NCBI RefSeq assembly: GCF_003545885.1
Contig: NZ_QHCT01000001.1
Location: 620,001-684,000 of the forward strand
Length of the DNA: 64,000 bases
Direction: 5' to 3'
Source: Leptospira stimsonii
GTDB taxonomy: Bacteria; Spirochaetota; Leptospiria; Leptospirales; Leptospiraceae
Positions 1 to 12,265 of the stretch are shown one piece after another (position 1 is the stretch's first letter; the number at the start of each line of letters is the position of its first letter). The notes below the pieces were generated by a model. It saw only the letters and a program-made list of their open reading frames with translations, did no database searches and was not told the DNA's origin. A program made the position numbers and the translations under genes.

Positions 1-54
1 CGAAAGAGAGTGGTGAAAGAAAGAGCGGAGAATCGATACGATGAGGACTCCTAA
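1..54 (+). CDS. C-terminal end of an upstream gene (partial)
   Basis: Frame 1 is open from the first base to a TAA at 52-54. The 17 codons give a charged tail ending NRYDEDS. It lies directly upstream of, and in the same direction as, the small basic gene that follows, so it is most simply the 3' end of the preceding gene in the same transcript. The product cannot be identified from so short a tail. Confidence 0.35.
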   Translation, partial: RKRVVKERAENRYDEDS

Positions 55-91
55 TGTATAGTTGAAACGACTCGTAGTTGGAGAGATTGTA

Positions 92-271
92 TTGAATAAG
101 AATACTAAAACGAGGGAAAAAATCAGAACCAAAAAAAGATCTAAAGGAACGATTGAAAAAAGAATCTTCAAAAAAGAAGTAATTACTCCGACCGTGTCCA
201 GAAATGATTGGATGGACTGGGATAGGCTGTCAAAACTCGTTTTCAGATCTGAAAAAAATCCGGTAATCTGA
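92..271 (+). CDS. small basic hypothetical protein
   Basis: This is a 59-residue, lysine/arginine-rich protein that I do not recognise. The reading frame opens at a TTG at position 62, right after a stop, but I prefer the TTG at 92. A good ribosome-binding site (GGAGAG, 80-85) sits 6 bases before it, while nothing suitable sits close before 62. The N-terminal half is strongly basic (KTREKIRTKKRSKG) and the C-terminal half has a DWMDWDRLSKL stretch that looks like an amphipathic helix. There is no signal peptide or membrane segment. It ends 3 bases before the next gene, so the two are probably co-transcribed and translationally coupled. Function unknown. Confidence 0.5.
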   Translation: MNKNTKTREKIRTKKRSKGTIEKRIFKKEVITPTVSRNDWMDWDRLSKLVFRSEKNPVI

Positions 272-274
272 CTC

Positions 275-1372
275 ATGAAATTACTCCAAAAAATTCCTGG
301 CTGGAAGAAACTCCAAACCCTCCGTTCTAAACTGCAAGAACTTTCCTTTTTAAGAAAACTCTTCCTCATTTATTCCACCGTCGGAATTTCCTTTTTAGTT
401 TTACATGAGAGTCATTTACCGCTCTTCTTTATCATCATTCTTGTGTTCGGTGCCTATGTCGTGGCCACCTGCTTTTTCTTTTTAATTTCCTTCGCTTTCG
501 GAAAGTTATTAAAGGAAGAATCAATCAAACAGTATCAAATCGGACCGGACTCCGCAAAAACGATCGATACGACGCGGATCGTTCTAAACCCGATTACGGA
601 AACGATCGTTTTCGTAGCGTGCATTCTTCTTTTATTATTAACCGACTTCTACTCCAATCGTTCGGGAATCTTTTTTATTGCGGTCTATTCCTGTGTGGGG
701 TTGGCCTTTCGGTTTTTGGAAAGCACGGTCTTTTACAGAATTTTTCTATTAGGGCTTCTGGTTTTGGTCGGTGGTTTGTTAAGTTTTAAAACCTTACAGA
801 AGGCGGAGATTCTGACTTCTTATATTCTTTTTAAACCGAACTGGGAGGAAAAAGAACTTACGAATTGGAGTTATGATTCTGAATCCAAAGTTGTAAAAAA
901 CGAGGATATCAAAGTTCAATTGACTTTGCCCGAAGATTTTTACTTTCATAATCCTAAGAATCTAACCTTAAAAGACCAAACCGGAACCGGTCAAATCGCT
1001 GGAATTATCTCGTCCAGTGAAACGGACCCAAACAGATATCCTTCCATTCGAATTTTTTATTTTCCCGAGCCTTTTTTAGAGATCGATAAGATTAAACCTG
1101 AGTTTCAGAAATTCTTAGATCTTGCGATCAACCAAGGCGATATGGTCGAAGTACACGAGTTAGGTGAAGAGAATTTTGAGAAACGGATGGATGGAGTTTT
1201 CTGGACTTATTATGATAATCTAAGACCGAGATACGCGAAAACGGGATTCTTCATCTCTTCCGGAGACAAATTGCCGGATTCTCTTCTCTTTCACATTTCT
1301 GAAAGCCTTGTAAAGGGAAGACAACACGAAGAATCCGTAGAGAAAATTCTTCAAAGTGTGAAAAGAGAATAG
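275..1372 (+). CDS. conserved multi-pass membrane protein of unknown function
   Basis: This 365-residue protein has a basic cytoplasmic start and about five hydrophobic segments in its first half (roughly residues 28-45, 50-75, 105-125, 130-150 and 155-170). A hydrophilic C-terminal domain of about 190 residues follows, probably on one side of the membrane. The soluble part has no signature I recognise, though a beta-rich stretch around 205-265 resembles a small binding or adaptor domain. It starts 3 bases after the small basic gene and ends 5 bases before the convergent M23 peptidase. Its position before the flagellar block does not by itself make it a flagellar gene, because two minus-strand genes lie between. 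Confidence 0.7.
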   Translation: MKLLQKIPGWKKLQTLRSKLQELSFLRKLFLIYSTVGISFLVLHESHLPLFFIIILVFGAYVVATCFFFLISFAFGKLLKEESIKQYQIGPDSAKTIDTTRIVLNPITETIVFVACILLLLLTDFYSNRSGIFFIAVYSCVGLAFRFLESTVFYRIFLLGLLVLVGGLLSFKTLQKAEILTSYILFKPNWEEKELTNWSYDSESKVVKNEDIKVQLTLPEDFYFHNPKNLTLKDQTGTGQIAGIISSSETDPNRYPSIRIFYFPEPFLEIDKIKPEFQKFLDLAINQGDMVEVHELGEENFEKRMDGVFWTYYDNLRPRYAKTGFFISSGDKLPDSLLFHISESLVKGRQHEESVEKILQSVKRE

Positions 1373-1376
1373 GCTC

Positions 1377-2441
1377 TTAAGGTTTTTCTTTCTCTTCGAA
1401 TAGTTTCAAACCCAAAACCGAACGAGGATCTACTAAGGTTCCTCGAACTCGTAGTCCCAAATGTAAATGTGGTCCTGTCGACATACCTGTGGAACCGACC
1501 TTTCCGATCGGATCTCCTTTTTTCACTTTGTCCCCTACTTTTACATTCAGCTCCGATTGATGCATGTAGAGAGAATAAACTTCCAGACCGTGATCGATGA
1601 CCGTAAAATTTCCTTCGTAGTACATCGGTCGAGATAAGATTACGGTTCCGTCGTTGATAGCATAGATTTGAGTTCCGAGTCCGCCTTTGAAATCGACTCC
1701 GCCGTGAGCCTTTCCTTTTTTCTTATTGTAAACACGTCGCTTATAGAAAGGACTCGTAAAGTGAACATCTTGCACCGGAAAAATGAAATCTGAATCGATC
1801 TGAAGATTTGTCTTTGTCTGGAACGCTTCCGCTTTTGCTTTGGAACAATCGGCTATAAAATCCAAGGTTTCCTGGGGCAATACTTCGGAAGTGTATTTTT
1901 TGTCCATCGTTAGCGAAGACACTTTCGTTTCGGCAAAGTCGGTTTTCTGAATCGGAATTTCATATTCCTTAAAATCGTTCTTTCTAAAAAGGTTTTTATC
2001 CTGAATTTCTAATATTCCACTTTTCTTATCAAATTCAGGCGAAATAGGAATCCACGCAAAGAATACGTTTTCTTTTTTTGTATAAGAAACTTCTTTTTTC
2101 TCCCATAAAATCTTAATTCTATCCAATTTAGAAAGAATCGTTTTTTCAGGAACGAGCTTTAAAAGCAAAAGTTCTCCCTGAGCAAATCTTCTTCCCTGAA
2201 TGGAAAAGGAAAAAAGGGCTTCCTTTTTCTTTACGACTTCAAAGTCTCGAGGTTCTTTTCCGGATGCCTTTTTTGCCTTTGTAGTTGATTCCGATTTTGT
2301 TTTTTCCGTCGTCGAAATTACGGAGGCGATTTTGGGATCTTTTTGTTTCGTTTCCGATTTATCCTTAGAAAGGATCGCCCCAAAATTAATTAGAATCATG
2401 GAAAGCGTAGAAATGGATAGAATTCTAAGATATTTTTGCAT
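1377..2441 (-). CDS. M23-family metallopeptidase, LytM-type, secreted
   Basis: This is an envelope peptidoglycan endopeptidase homologue of about 354 residues. I place the start at the ATG at 2441, which gives a hydrophobic N-terminal signal or anchor (LSMILINFGAIL). The reading frame runs open to 2534, but the extra codons do not look like a signal sequence. A lysine/serine/threonine-rich linker (about 25-65) leads to a central beta-rich region and then the C-terminal LytM domain. The zinc ligands are visible as HGGVD (about 246-250) and HLH (about 324-326), so the metal site is complete and the enzyme is probably active rather than an EnvC/NlpD-type activator. It converges on the membrane-protein gene, with 4 bases between the two stops. 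Confidence 0.88.
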   Translation of the reverse strand: MQKYLRILSISTLSMILINFGAILSKDKSETKQKDPKIASVISTTEKTKSESTTKAKKASGKEPRDFEVVKKKEALFSFSIQGRRFAQGELLLLKLVPEKTILSKLDRIKILWEKKEVSYTKKENVFFAWIPISPEFDKKSGILEIQDKNLFRKNDFKEYEIPIQKTDFAETKVSSLTMDKKYTSEVLPQETLDFIADCSKAKAEAFQTKTNLQIDSDFIFPVQDVHFTSPFYKRRVYNKKKGKAHGGVDFKGGLGTQIYAINDGTVILSRPMYYEGNFTVIDHGLEVYSLYMHQSELNVKVGDKVKKGDPIGKVGSTGMSTGPHLHLGLRVRGTLVDPRSVLGLKLFEEKEKP

Positions 2442-2573
2442 TGGCACCTGCTGGAGAAATGAAAATGAGTAAGAAGGAACGTATTTCATTTGGAAATAAA
2501 TTATAGAAGTCAATCTTCCTATTGGAAATAACAAGACAACTTTTCTAAATCAGACTCATTTTTCGTCCGAATT

Positions 2574-3443
2574 CTATCTTTGCAAAAATTCATACAAGGA
2601 AGGATTGAGAATCTCGGGAATGTCGTGATGTAACCAATGTGTGGCTGAAAATCCCTGATATTCCCCATTCTCCAAAAAAGATAGGGAATCCTTGCCCATT
2701 TCCTTCTTAAGGAAAGGATCTCTTTCACCCCAAAAAATTTTTACCGGATGGGGGAGTTTCCGATTCTTCTCCTTCGGCAGTTTTGGAGGGAAAAAAATCG
2801 CCGCACGGTACCAATTCAACATGGATCTTACGGTCCGAAAACCAGACCAAGCTTTTCGATAATGTATGAAGTCTTCGGAGGAAAAACTTCCCTTATTCGA
2901 TGTTTTGATAAGCGAATTCCAAAGCATTCTAAATTTATTTCGAATTAACAGATACTCCGGAATTAAAGGTAAGAGGAAAAAGAATATATAAGATGTTTTT
3001 TTCCTCTGAATCTTATCGTTGAGAATCGTATGTTTGATCGTTTCTAAGTGAGGCATATTTAGAATGCAAACTTTTCGAAATCGTTCCGGATTTTCGTATA
3101 AAGAATTCCAGAGGACGGCCGCCCCCCAATCGTGAGCGATACAATCCGCCTTTTCGATCTGCAAAGAATCTAGAATGGAAACGATATCGAAAGAAAGCAG
3201 AGAGATTCGATAGGAAGAAAAGAACCAAGGTTTTCCTGATTCCCCATAACCCCTCTGATCCGGCAAAATTAGAAAGTATCCTTGATTTAGGAAAAACTCG
3301 ATTTGATTTTTCCAACCATACCAAAATTCAGGGAAGCCGTGTAAAAAAAGAAGAGGTGGGTTTTTCGGATCTCCTACGGTAACGACGTGAAGTTTTATAT
3401 TCCCCGAAGAAATGAATTTATGTCGAAAGCGATCATTCTTCAT
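2574..3443 (-). CDS. alpha/beta hydrolase, epoxide-hydrolase-like
   Basis: This 289-residue cytoplasmic alpha/beta hydrolase resembles soluble epoxide hydrolases and haloalkane dehalogenases. The oxyanion-hole motif HGFPEFWYGW is at 35-44, a DQRGYGESGKP motif at 62-72, and the nucleophile elbow AHDWGAA carries Asp105 in place of the usual Ser. The catalytic His is in ATHWLHHDIPE near residue 269. An Asp nucleophile makes it an epoxide or halide hydrolase by family rule, but the substrate cannot be read from sequence. It lies upstream of the M23 gene on the same strand with a 132-base gap and is divergent from flgN, so the 3444-3631 region should hold promoters for both directions. Confidence 0.85.
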   Translation of the reverse strand: MKNDRFRHKFISSGNIKLHVVTVGDPKNPPLLFLHGFPEFWYGWKNQIEFFLNQGYFLILPDQRGYGESGKPWFFSSYRISLLSFDIVSILDSLQIEKADCIAHDWGAAVLWNSLYENPERFRKVCILNMPHLETIKHTILNDKIQRKKTSYIFFFLLPLIPEYLLIRNKFRMLWNSLIKTSNKGSFSSEDFIHYRKAWSGFRTVRSMLNWYRAAIFFPPKLPKEKNRKLPHPVKIFWGERDPFLKKEMGKDSLSFLENGEYQGFSATHWLHHDIPEILNPSLYEFLQR

Positions 3444-3631
3444 GTTTTCTCTCTTTCTTTCGGTTCGAGTGTTTCTTTTCCTCGTTCTTTCTTCGCTCCA
3501 GAGCCTTTATTTTTCGCGGGCAAGTTATGTCCTATTAATACCCTTGAAGCGGATTCCTCTTTTTCTTTGAAAATTACCTAAGCAAATTTCCGATTTTACC
3601 GATTCTTCATAGCAGGGATCGGATAAAACAG

Positions 3632-4159
3632 ATGAAGCAAGAGGAATGGTTGGAGCAACTTACGAAACTTTTTCAGGAAGAGATTCATCTCTACTCGAAT
3701 GTCCTGGAATTAGAAACTCAAAAATCTGCCGCAGTAGTTCAAGCGGATGGAAAAACCCTCGAATCAATCACAAAGAGAACCTATGAACTTCTCGTGATGG
3801 CGTCCGAAATCGAAAGGGTTCGGATGAAATCGATCGAGGAAGTATACCGATCTAAAAACTTTGCTCTTCCAGAGAACGGGGCTCCTACGCTGTCGGATTT
3901 TCTAAATCAACTCGATAGAGAATCCAATTTCCGTTTAAAAGAATACGGTTCTTCGCTCAAAGCGATCCTTCATCGTTTGAAAGAAAAGATCAAATCGAAT
4001 GAGAAACTCATTCTTACTCGGCAAGAAATCCTTTCGCGTACAATTGAAGCAGTAAAAGAAAAAGCTTCCGAATCGGGTTTAAGTACATACGGCTCCGGAA
4101 AAAATCCGGAACGAAAGCAAGCTAAGAGACCGGCTCTTATGCTGAACGCTTCGGCGTAA
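3632..4159 (+). CDS. flgN: flagellar chaperone FlgN-like protein
   Basis: This is a 175-residue, all-helical, charged protein with no signal peptide. It has the size and helical profile of FlgN, the cytoplasmic chaperone that holds the hook-associated proteins FlgK and FlgL before export. Direct sequence signatures of FlgN are weak; the call rests mainly on its place 31 bases upstream of flgK. The C-terminal tail is rich in Lys, Ser and Pro, as in FlgN proteins that bind their clients through the C-terminus. The reading starts at ATG 3632 with a purine-rich GGGATCGGATAA region before it. It is probably the first gene of the hook-junction operon. Confidence 0.72.
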   Translation: MKQEEWLEQLTKLFQEEIHLYSNVLELETQKSAAVVQADGKTLESITKRTYELLVMASEIERVRMKSIEEVYRSKNFALPENGAPTLSDFLNQLDRESNFRLKEYGSSLKAILHRLKEKIKSNEKLILTRQEILSRTIEAVKEKASESGLSTYGSGKNPERKQAKRPALMLNASA

Positions 4160-4190
4160 TCAAAAGATATTTTCATTATAGGAGGATGCC

Positions 4191-6101
<1,911 letters not shown>

Positions 6102-6136
6102 TCTCACGAAAAATTTGGTGAGTAAGGAGAATCTTA

Positions 6137-7406
<1,270 letters not shown>

Positions 7407-7458
7407 GAAAAATGAGATAGAATGATTCGAATGAAAAGCTCCGGGGAAAGAATTTAAA

Positions 7459-7911
7459 ATGGGAATCGAGATTCAAACAAAACCGTTTGGAAAGATACAA
7501 ATATCGGAAAAACAAATCCTCTCCTTTCCGGAAGGTCTTCTCGGATTCGAAGACTACAAAAACTTCGCATTAATAGAAGAGGAAGAGGAGTCCGTTTTCA
7601 AATGGTTACAATCTACCGAAGAAGTCGACTTAGCGTTCGTTGTGATTCCTCCTTCGCTTTTTAAAAAGGAATACAAACCGCTGATACCCGAGCAAGAACT
7701 TCAACTCATAGGCATTGAAGAAATTAATGAAAGCTTAACTCTTGTTATCGTGACAATACCGGGTGAAGATCCTGCACTGATGACAGCCAACATGCAAGGA
7801 CCGATTCTTATCAACAAAGTAAGTCTTATAGGAAAACAATTCATATCCAGAAATGAATCTCACTCGGTTCGCGAAAAAATTCTCGAAACCGCCGCCGTGG
7901 AGATGAATTAA
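7459..7911 (+). CDS. fliW: flagellar assembly factor FliW
   Basis: FliW is a small cytoplasmic protein that binds flagellin and also binds and inactivates CsrA, coupling flagellin export to flagellin translation. The 150-residue sequence has the family's early motif FPEGLLGFEDYKNFALIEEE and the later PGEDPALMTANMQGPILIN region, and its length is typical. csrA starts on the base after the fliW stop, so the partners are made from adjoining reading frames, the same arrangement as in Borrelia and Bacillus. The SD is a purine-rich GGGGAAAG a little upstream of ATG 7459. Confidence 0.95.
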   Translation: MGIEIQTKPFGKIQISEKQILSFPEGLLGFEDYKNFALIEEEEESVFKWLQSTEEVDLAFVVIPPSLFKKEYKPLIPEQELQLIGIEEINESLTLVIVTIPGEDPALMTANMQGPILINKVSLIGKQFISRNESHSVREKILETAAVEMN

Positions 7912-8166
<255 letters not shown>

Positions 8167-8215
8167 TTCTTCTTGAACGATTTCAATTTTCTATGAGGAT
8201 CTCATTGAGTTTTTC

Positions 8216-9013
8216 ATGAAGTCGTTGATCGTCCTAATCATTTCATTTGTATATTTTACCTGCTTTTCAGGTATTCGGAAGGAACTCAATTATTCCTCTG
8301 AGTCCATCGCATTCTATTCTTTCGCAAAAAGCCCGGAATTTCCAACTTGGATCGATCTCGATGCTAAGTTTCCGGAAAACTTGGAATCCGAAAAATTCAA
8401 AAAAATCTTAGAAGAGTCCTTGTTTCAATTTGGAAATCGGAATGATTCTTTGGTGAACGATACTGCGTTACGCATCTTTTCGAGAGAATTGAGCAAAGAA
8501 ATTGCTGATCGATCGTTTCTCAAATTCAAACAGGCGCCCGAGCAAACGTATCAGCTATGGATTTTAAAAAAAGACGATTCTATCAATCCGGGAAGAAGAA
8601 TACGGAGAACCGTATTTCTATTATATCCTACCTCGACTGCGATTCATTTTGTTTTTTTTGAGTTGAATCAGTTCATTGATTTTCAGACCCCATATACGTT
8701 TCAGGATTGGTCCAATTTTTCAATCTCGGAATCGAATTTGAAACCTTCTCTTGAGGTATATATACCGGATTCAGCGATCGGAAAGCTGACCTATTTCAAA
8801 GACGATTTAAAAAGTGAATCGAAAAAATATCATATTGTGGCCCCTTTTGAACTTCAATCGATGTCGATCTCCGAGCCCAATAGCTCTTCCCAGAAAAAGA
8901 ACATCAGCGATTCCGAAAAGCGATTGATCGAACTGAAAGCGTTGTTCGATAAGAAGCTCATTTCTGAAGACGAATACAGACGCAAACGAGAGGAAATCCT
9001 AAAGGCATTGTGA
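8216..9013 (+). CDS. putative lipoprotein with C-terminal SHOCT domain
   Basis: This 265-residue protein starts with a short hydrophobic signal and a possible lipobox ending at Cys16 (FVYFTC). A central region of about 190 residues has no family I recognise. The last about 32 residues (RLIELKALFDKKLISEDEYR, then KREEILKAL) are a clear SHOCT domain, a short C-terminal module that ends many unrelated proteins and probably mediates oligomer contacts. It follows csrA by 49 bases in the same direction and may be co-transcribed, but nothing in the sequence ties it to flagella. Function unknown. Confidence 0.7.
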   Translation: MKSLIVLIISFVYFTCFSGIRKELNYSSESIAFYSFAKSPEFPTWIDLDAKFPENLESEKFKKILEESLFQFGNRNDSLVNDTALRIFSRELSKEIADRSFLKFKQAPEQTYQLWILKKDDSINPGRRIRRTVFLLYPTSTAIHFVFFELNQFIDFQTPYTFQDWSNFSISESNLKPSLEVYIPDSAIGKLTYFKDDLKSESKKYHIVAPFELQSMSISEPNSSSQKKNISDSEKRLIELKALFDKKLISEDEYRRKREEILKAL

Positions 9014-9227
9014 GAACCACATTATAATTCGCTTGTATTGGAAACTTTTTCACATTTTACACAATGGCGGCTCAAAATCGTTTGGCTTGAGTCTCTTGAA
9101 AGTGCGCATAACGTTCGAAACGGGAGAGATATAAATTCTTCTAAAACTTTTTTCGAAAAGAATGACTCGAATCGTATCTTTTCTCGGAGAAAGAATGTGT
9201 AATCGTTGAATTTGAGTCGGGCTTCTC
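9014..9227. other. intergenic, no gene seen
   Basis: This is 214 bases after the SHOCT lipoprotein. I see no reading frame with a ribosome-binding site, no tRNA-like fold and no clear plus-strand terminator. It may hold the promoter for the small frame at 9247. Confidence 0.4.
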
Positions 9228-9262
9228 AAAAAATCGGAGCGGCTCGATGAAGAGCCACTCCG
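9228..9262 (-). terminator. Rho-independent terminator (minus strand) for the Kef-type gene
   Basis: Bases 9235-9245 and 9252-9262 are an 11-bp inverted repeat around a 6-base loop. Read on the minus strand, the single non-Watson-Crick pair is a G.U wobble and the stem is followed by ATTTTTTG, the form of a factor-independent terminator. On the plus strand the same position is a C-A mismatch with no U-tract. It lies about 255 bases beyond the stop of the Kef-type antiporter, leaving an unusually long 3' untranslated region. Confidence 0.65.
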
Positions 9263-9402
9263 GAGAGAATAGTGAAGAGAATTGGATTTCTCCGATTCAA
9301 ACTCTATGGGAAGTCGGAATCGAAAAAGTTTCCTATATGGAACATATCCAAGAGAGCGGATCTAAAGGACAGAGAAAAATCGGCCAATTCTTATATTTTT
9401 AA
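9247..9402 (+). CDS. possible 51-residue small protein
   Basis: An ATG at 9247 opens 51 codons ending at TAA 9400-9402. A good ribosome-binding site (GGAG, 9236-9239) lies 7 bases before it. The peptide starts MKSHSGENSEENW and ends QRKIGQFLYF, with no signal or membrane segment. Both the SD and the ATG sit in the inverted repeat 9235-9262, the SD in the stem and the ATG in the loop, so folding could control translation. The same repeat is also a good minus-strand terminator, which could be its only role. No known family; chance is a real alternative. Confidence 0.3.
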   Translation: MKSHSGENSEENWISPIQTLWEVGIEKVSYMEHIQESGSKGQRKIGQFLYF

Positions 9403-9516
9403 AGAAAGAGAGGATTAAAGAATAAGCGGAGAATAATTTATTGAGTAAGTTGCATTCGATTTGACGCTTTTTTTATCAAATCGTTCGTTTTGAGGTGAAT
9501 GAGCGAAAGGGTCGGA

Positions 9517-11313
9517 TTAACTTCCTGTTTTTCCCTCTTTTTCAAGTCGATCCGCTTCAAATGCCGCCTCTAATTGCCGGATGGAATTTTTAGAAAATTG
9601 AATGAACTCTTTTTCGTTATGTCTTACTTGAAACTGTCCCTTGAGAGTCAGCTCATCATGCGCGCGGAATTTCTTAATTTTCTGTTCCACTTCGGAATCC
9701 ATAAAACCGAGATGGCTCAAAGTTTCTCCCGCTAATTCAAGAGCGGAGGCGAATGTATCTCTTCTGATGATTTTTACTCCGAGTTCCAATAATTTAAAAA
9801 CGTGTTCTCTATTTCGAGCACGCGCAATAATCGTAAGGTTTGGGAAATGTTTTTTTACCATCTCTGCGACCTTTACCGAAACATCTATATCTTGAACTGC
9901 TAATATAAATAAATCGGCTTGTTCAGCGCCGGCAGATCGAAGAAGACTTAGCTTACTAGCATCTCCATAGTAAATCTTATAACCGAATCTTCTCGCCACG
10001 TTCACTTGTTCCGGATTGTGTTCGAGTGCGGTAAAACCGATTCTATGAACGAATAACATCCTTGCGATGATTTGACCGAATCTTCCGAATCCAGCAATGA
10101 TCACCCGGTTTTGTTCTTCGATGTTATCCGCTTCCTGCTCCTCAGTTTTTTTAAAGAATACGTCCGAGATTTTGTCTTTCATAAGACCGAGGATCGGTGT
10201 CAAACCCATAGACAAGGTGACGACTGCGATCACAAGATCAGCTCGTTCTCTCGGTAAGATTGAAAGAGTGACGCCGACGCCTAATATTACGAAGGCGAAC
10301 TCCCCACCTTGGGAAATCGTAACGGCCAGATTGAGAGACGTTTCTTTGTTTTGCTTTGTTAGTATTCCTAAAAAGTAAAGAACGAGAGCTTTGACGGACA
10401 TAAGACCTAAGGCAAAAAGTATGACAAGAATCGGATCTTTTAAAACCTCACCGAGATTTATGGACATTCCAACGGCTAAAAAGAAAAGACCTAAGAGCAA
10501 TCCTTTAAACGGCTCTAGGTTCGATTCCAATTCGTGTCGATATTCGGAATCGGCAAGAATCACTCCTCCTAAAAAAGAACCGAGAGCCATCGAAAGTCCG
10601 ACTTGATCCATCAACAAGGAAACACCGACTACGATTAATAAAGATAGAGCCGTGAATATTTCATGATTTCCGGAAGACGCAACGAGTCGAAACAATGGCC
10701 TTGCTAAAAATCTTCCGGATAGAATCACCACAAGGATCATACCGATCGCCGTCAGGATTTGCATTACTGAATTCTGCGCACCCGTATTTCCTGTCGACTC
10801 CCCTAAGAAGGGAAGAATTGCCATCACAGGAATCACTGCAAGATCTTGGAAAAGAAGAATCGCGAATGAACTTCTTCCGTGCGACGTATTTAATTCGTTT
10901 TTTTCTCCTAAAACTTGTAAGGCAAATGCAGTGGAAGATAAGGAAATGCTAATGCTAATCACGATTGCTTGCGAATTACTCAATCCAAGTAGTGATAAAA
11001 TTCCGAAAAAGATCAAAGAGGTGAGAATGACTTGAAGACCGCCTAAACCGAAAACCGGTCGCCTTAAAACCCAAAGTCGTTGCGGTTTCAATTCTAGTCC
11101 TATCAAAAATAAAAGGAGAATGACTCCGAACTCGGAAAGATGGAGAATGCGTTCGACGTCCGTGATCAAACCGATTCCCCAAGGTCCGATGATCGTTCCA
11201 CCGATGAGATAGCCGACTACGGAACCCAGTCCCAATTTTTTAAACAATGGCACCGAAATTACTGCGGCAGAGAGGAAGACGATAAGAGTTATCAGTAAAC
11301 TGTGATCTTGCAT
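9517..11313 (-). CDS. Kef-type cation:proton antiporter with RCK/TrkA-N domain
   Basis: This is a CPA2-family (monovalent cation:proton antiporter-2) inner-membrane protein of 598 residues. The first about 385 residues form 12 or so membrane segments with the family hallmarks VVGYLIGGTIIGP, LLFLIGLEL and LFQDLAVIP. A cytoplasmic RCK/TrkA-N domain follows (about 393-510), with an intact nucleotide-binding loop in IIAGFGRFGQIIARML and a downstream YYGDASKLSLLRSAG segment. It probably exchanges K+ or Na+ for H+ under nucleotide or thiol-adduct control, as KefB/KefC do. AGGAA precedes the ATG at 11313. A second member lies at 47.1-48.9 kb. Confidence 0.93.
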   Translation of the reverse strand: MQDHSLLITLIVFLSAAVISVPLFKKLGLGSVVGYLIGGTIIGPWGIGLITDVERILHLSEFGVILLLFLIGLELKPQRLWVLRRPVFGLGGLQVILTSLIFFGILSLLGLSNSQAIVISISISLSSTAFALQVLGEKNELNTSHGRSSFAILLFQDLAVIPVMAILPFLGESTGNTGAQNSVMQILTAIGMILVVILSGRFLARPLFRLVASSGNHEIFTALSLLIVVGVSLLMDQVGLSMALGSFLGGVILADSEYRHELESNLEPFKGLLLGLFFLAVGMSINLGEVLKDPILVILFALGLMSVKALVLYFLGILTKQNKETSLNLAVTISQGGEFAFVILGVGVTLSILPRERADLVIAVVTLSMGLTPILGLMKDKISDVFFKKTEEQEADNIEEQNRVIIAGFGRFGQIIARMLFVHRIGFTALEHNPEQVNVARRFGYKIYYGDASKLSLLRSAGAEQADLFILAVQDIDVSVKVAEMVKKHFPNLTIIARARNREHVFKLLELGVKIIRRDTFASALELAGETLSHLGFMDSEVEQKIKKFRAHDELTLKGQFQVRHNEKEFIQFSKNSIRQLEAAFEADRLEKEGKTGS

Positions 11314-11361
11314 TCTATTTCCTGAATTTTTTAGACTGTTAAACGAACCGCATTGTAAAAG

Positions 11362-12126
11362 TTAAAATAATTTCATGAAAGAATATACGAAAGAATGTGC
11401 GTCCCCAGGCCATCGGGAAGAAACGTAATTGCCATCGATAAGAGAATGACCTCTTTTGATTTTCTTATGATTGTCTCTTAGGATGGGTTTCGGTCCAAAG
11501 TGAAAATCACTCGGCTCTTTTAGATTCGCCTTCACTTCGTCTTCCACAGATTGAGCATAGGTCCTATAATAATCGCCTAACCAAAATCGTGTTAGGTTCC
11601 ATGCGGCCATCTCTTGAGATTTTAGGAGGGCCGTCGTTTTTTTACCGAAGAGTATCGAACGATCCGTCCCCGGTAGTTTACTCCGCGCGGCTAAAACCAC
11701 GCCGTGACAAATTGCGCCGAGAGGTTTTCCACTCGCAAAGAAAGCTCCTACAAACTCTTGAAGCGTTTTTGATTCTAAATATTCCTTCATACCTGGAGCG
11801 TGACCGCCCGGAAGAATGACACCAGAGAAATCTTCCGGTTTTAGATCCTTGTACGATAAGGGATGTAAAAAATGAGTGTCATCCGTCATTTCTTGATAAG
11901 CGACTCTTGCATTTTTATGAGCAATGAGAATCGGTTTCCAGATGCCCAAACCTTTTCCAGTCAGCATTCTAAAATCGCCTTTTGCCGGTTTTCCGTTCGG
12001 AGTAGCAAAGAACACTTCGAAATCGTGCTCCTTTAAAACCTTCCAAGGAATAGCGGCCTCTGAGGGATCAAAATCTTCGGAAGGGAGAGGGATAAGAATT
12101 TTATTCTTTGTACTCATAGGATTCAT
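11362..12126 (-). CDS. DJ-1/PfpI-family (class I glutamine amidotransferase-like) protein
   Basis: This 254-residue cytoplasmic protein belongs to the DJ-1/PfpI superfamily, closest in layout to Hsp31/HchA-like or plant-type members. The nucleophile elbow is GAICHGVVLAARS with Cys140-His141, preceded by GVILPGGHAPGM, and an acidic residue near the N-terminus (PSEDFDPSEAA) could complete the site. Members act as glyoxalases, deglycases, chaperones or amidases, and the sequence does not settle which. An alternative ATG lies three codons in. It is upstream of the Kef-type gene on the same strand (48-base gap) and is divergent from the gpx-ohrR unit. Confidence 0.85.
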   Translation of the reverse strand: MNPMSTKNKILIPLPSEDFDPSEAAIPWKVLKEHDFEVFFATPNGKPAKGDFRMLTGKGLGIWKPILIAHKNARVAYQEMTDDTHFLHPLSYKDLKPEDFSGVILPGGHAPGMKEYLESKTLQEFVGAFFASGKPLGAICHGVVLAARSKLPGTDRSILFGKKTTALLKSQEMAAWNLTRFWLGDYYRTYAQSVEDEVKANLKEPSDFHFGPKPILRDNHKKIKRGHSLIDGNYVSSRWPGDAHSFVYSFMKLF

Positions 12127-12237
12127 TCTAAGCAGATCTATAAAAAATCAACCCCGAAGAGACTTCCGGATTTGTTTTCAAAGATTTTATAAAATTCTTC
12201 TTGACCGAATTCTTTAATTTTAATTTTTTAAAATTAA

Positions 12238-12249
12238 ATTGTGCACAAT
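12238..12249. promoter_or_regulatory. candidate OhrR operator
   Basis: ATTGTGCACAAT is a perfect 12-bp palindrome set in an AT-rich stretch 16 bases before the gpx start. Half-sites of the form AATTGT/ACAAT resemble the operators of OhrR-type MarR regulators, and an OhrR homologue is the second gene of this transcript. Placement just upstream of the start fits repression of the gpx-ohrR unit, including autoregulation. Binding is inferred. Confidence 0.6.
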
Positions 12250-12265
12250 CTAAATGGAGATTGAA

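Noticed and set aside
3387..3581. 64-codon frame on the plus strand
   Set aside because: Begins inside the epoxide-hydrolase-like gene and runs into the divergent promoter region; no family or SD.
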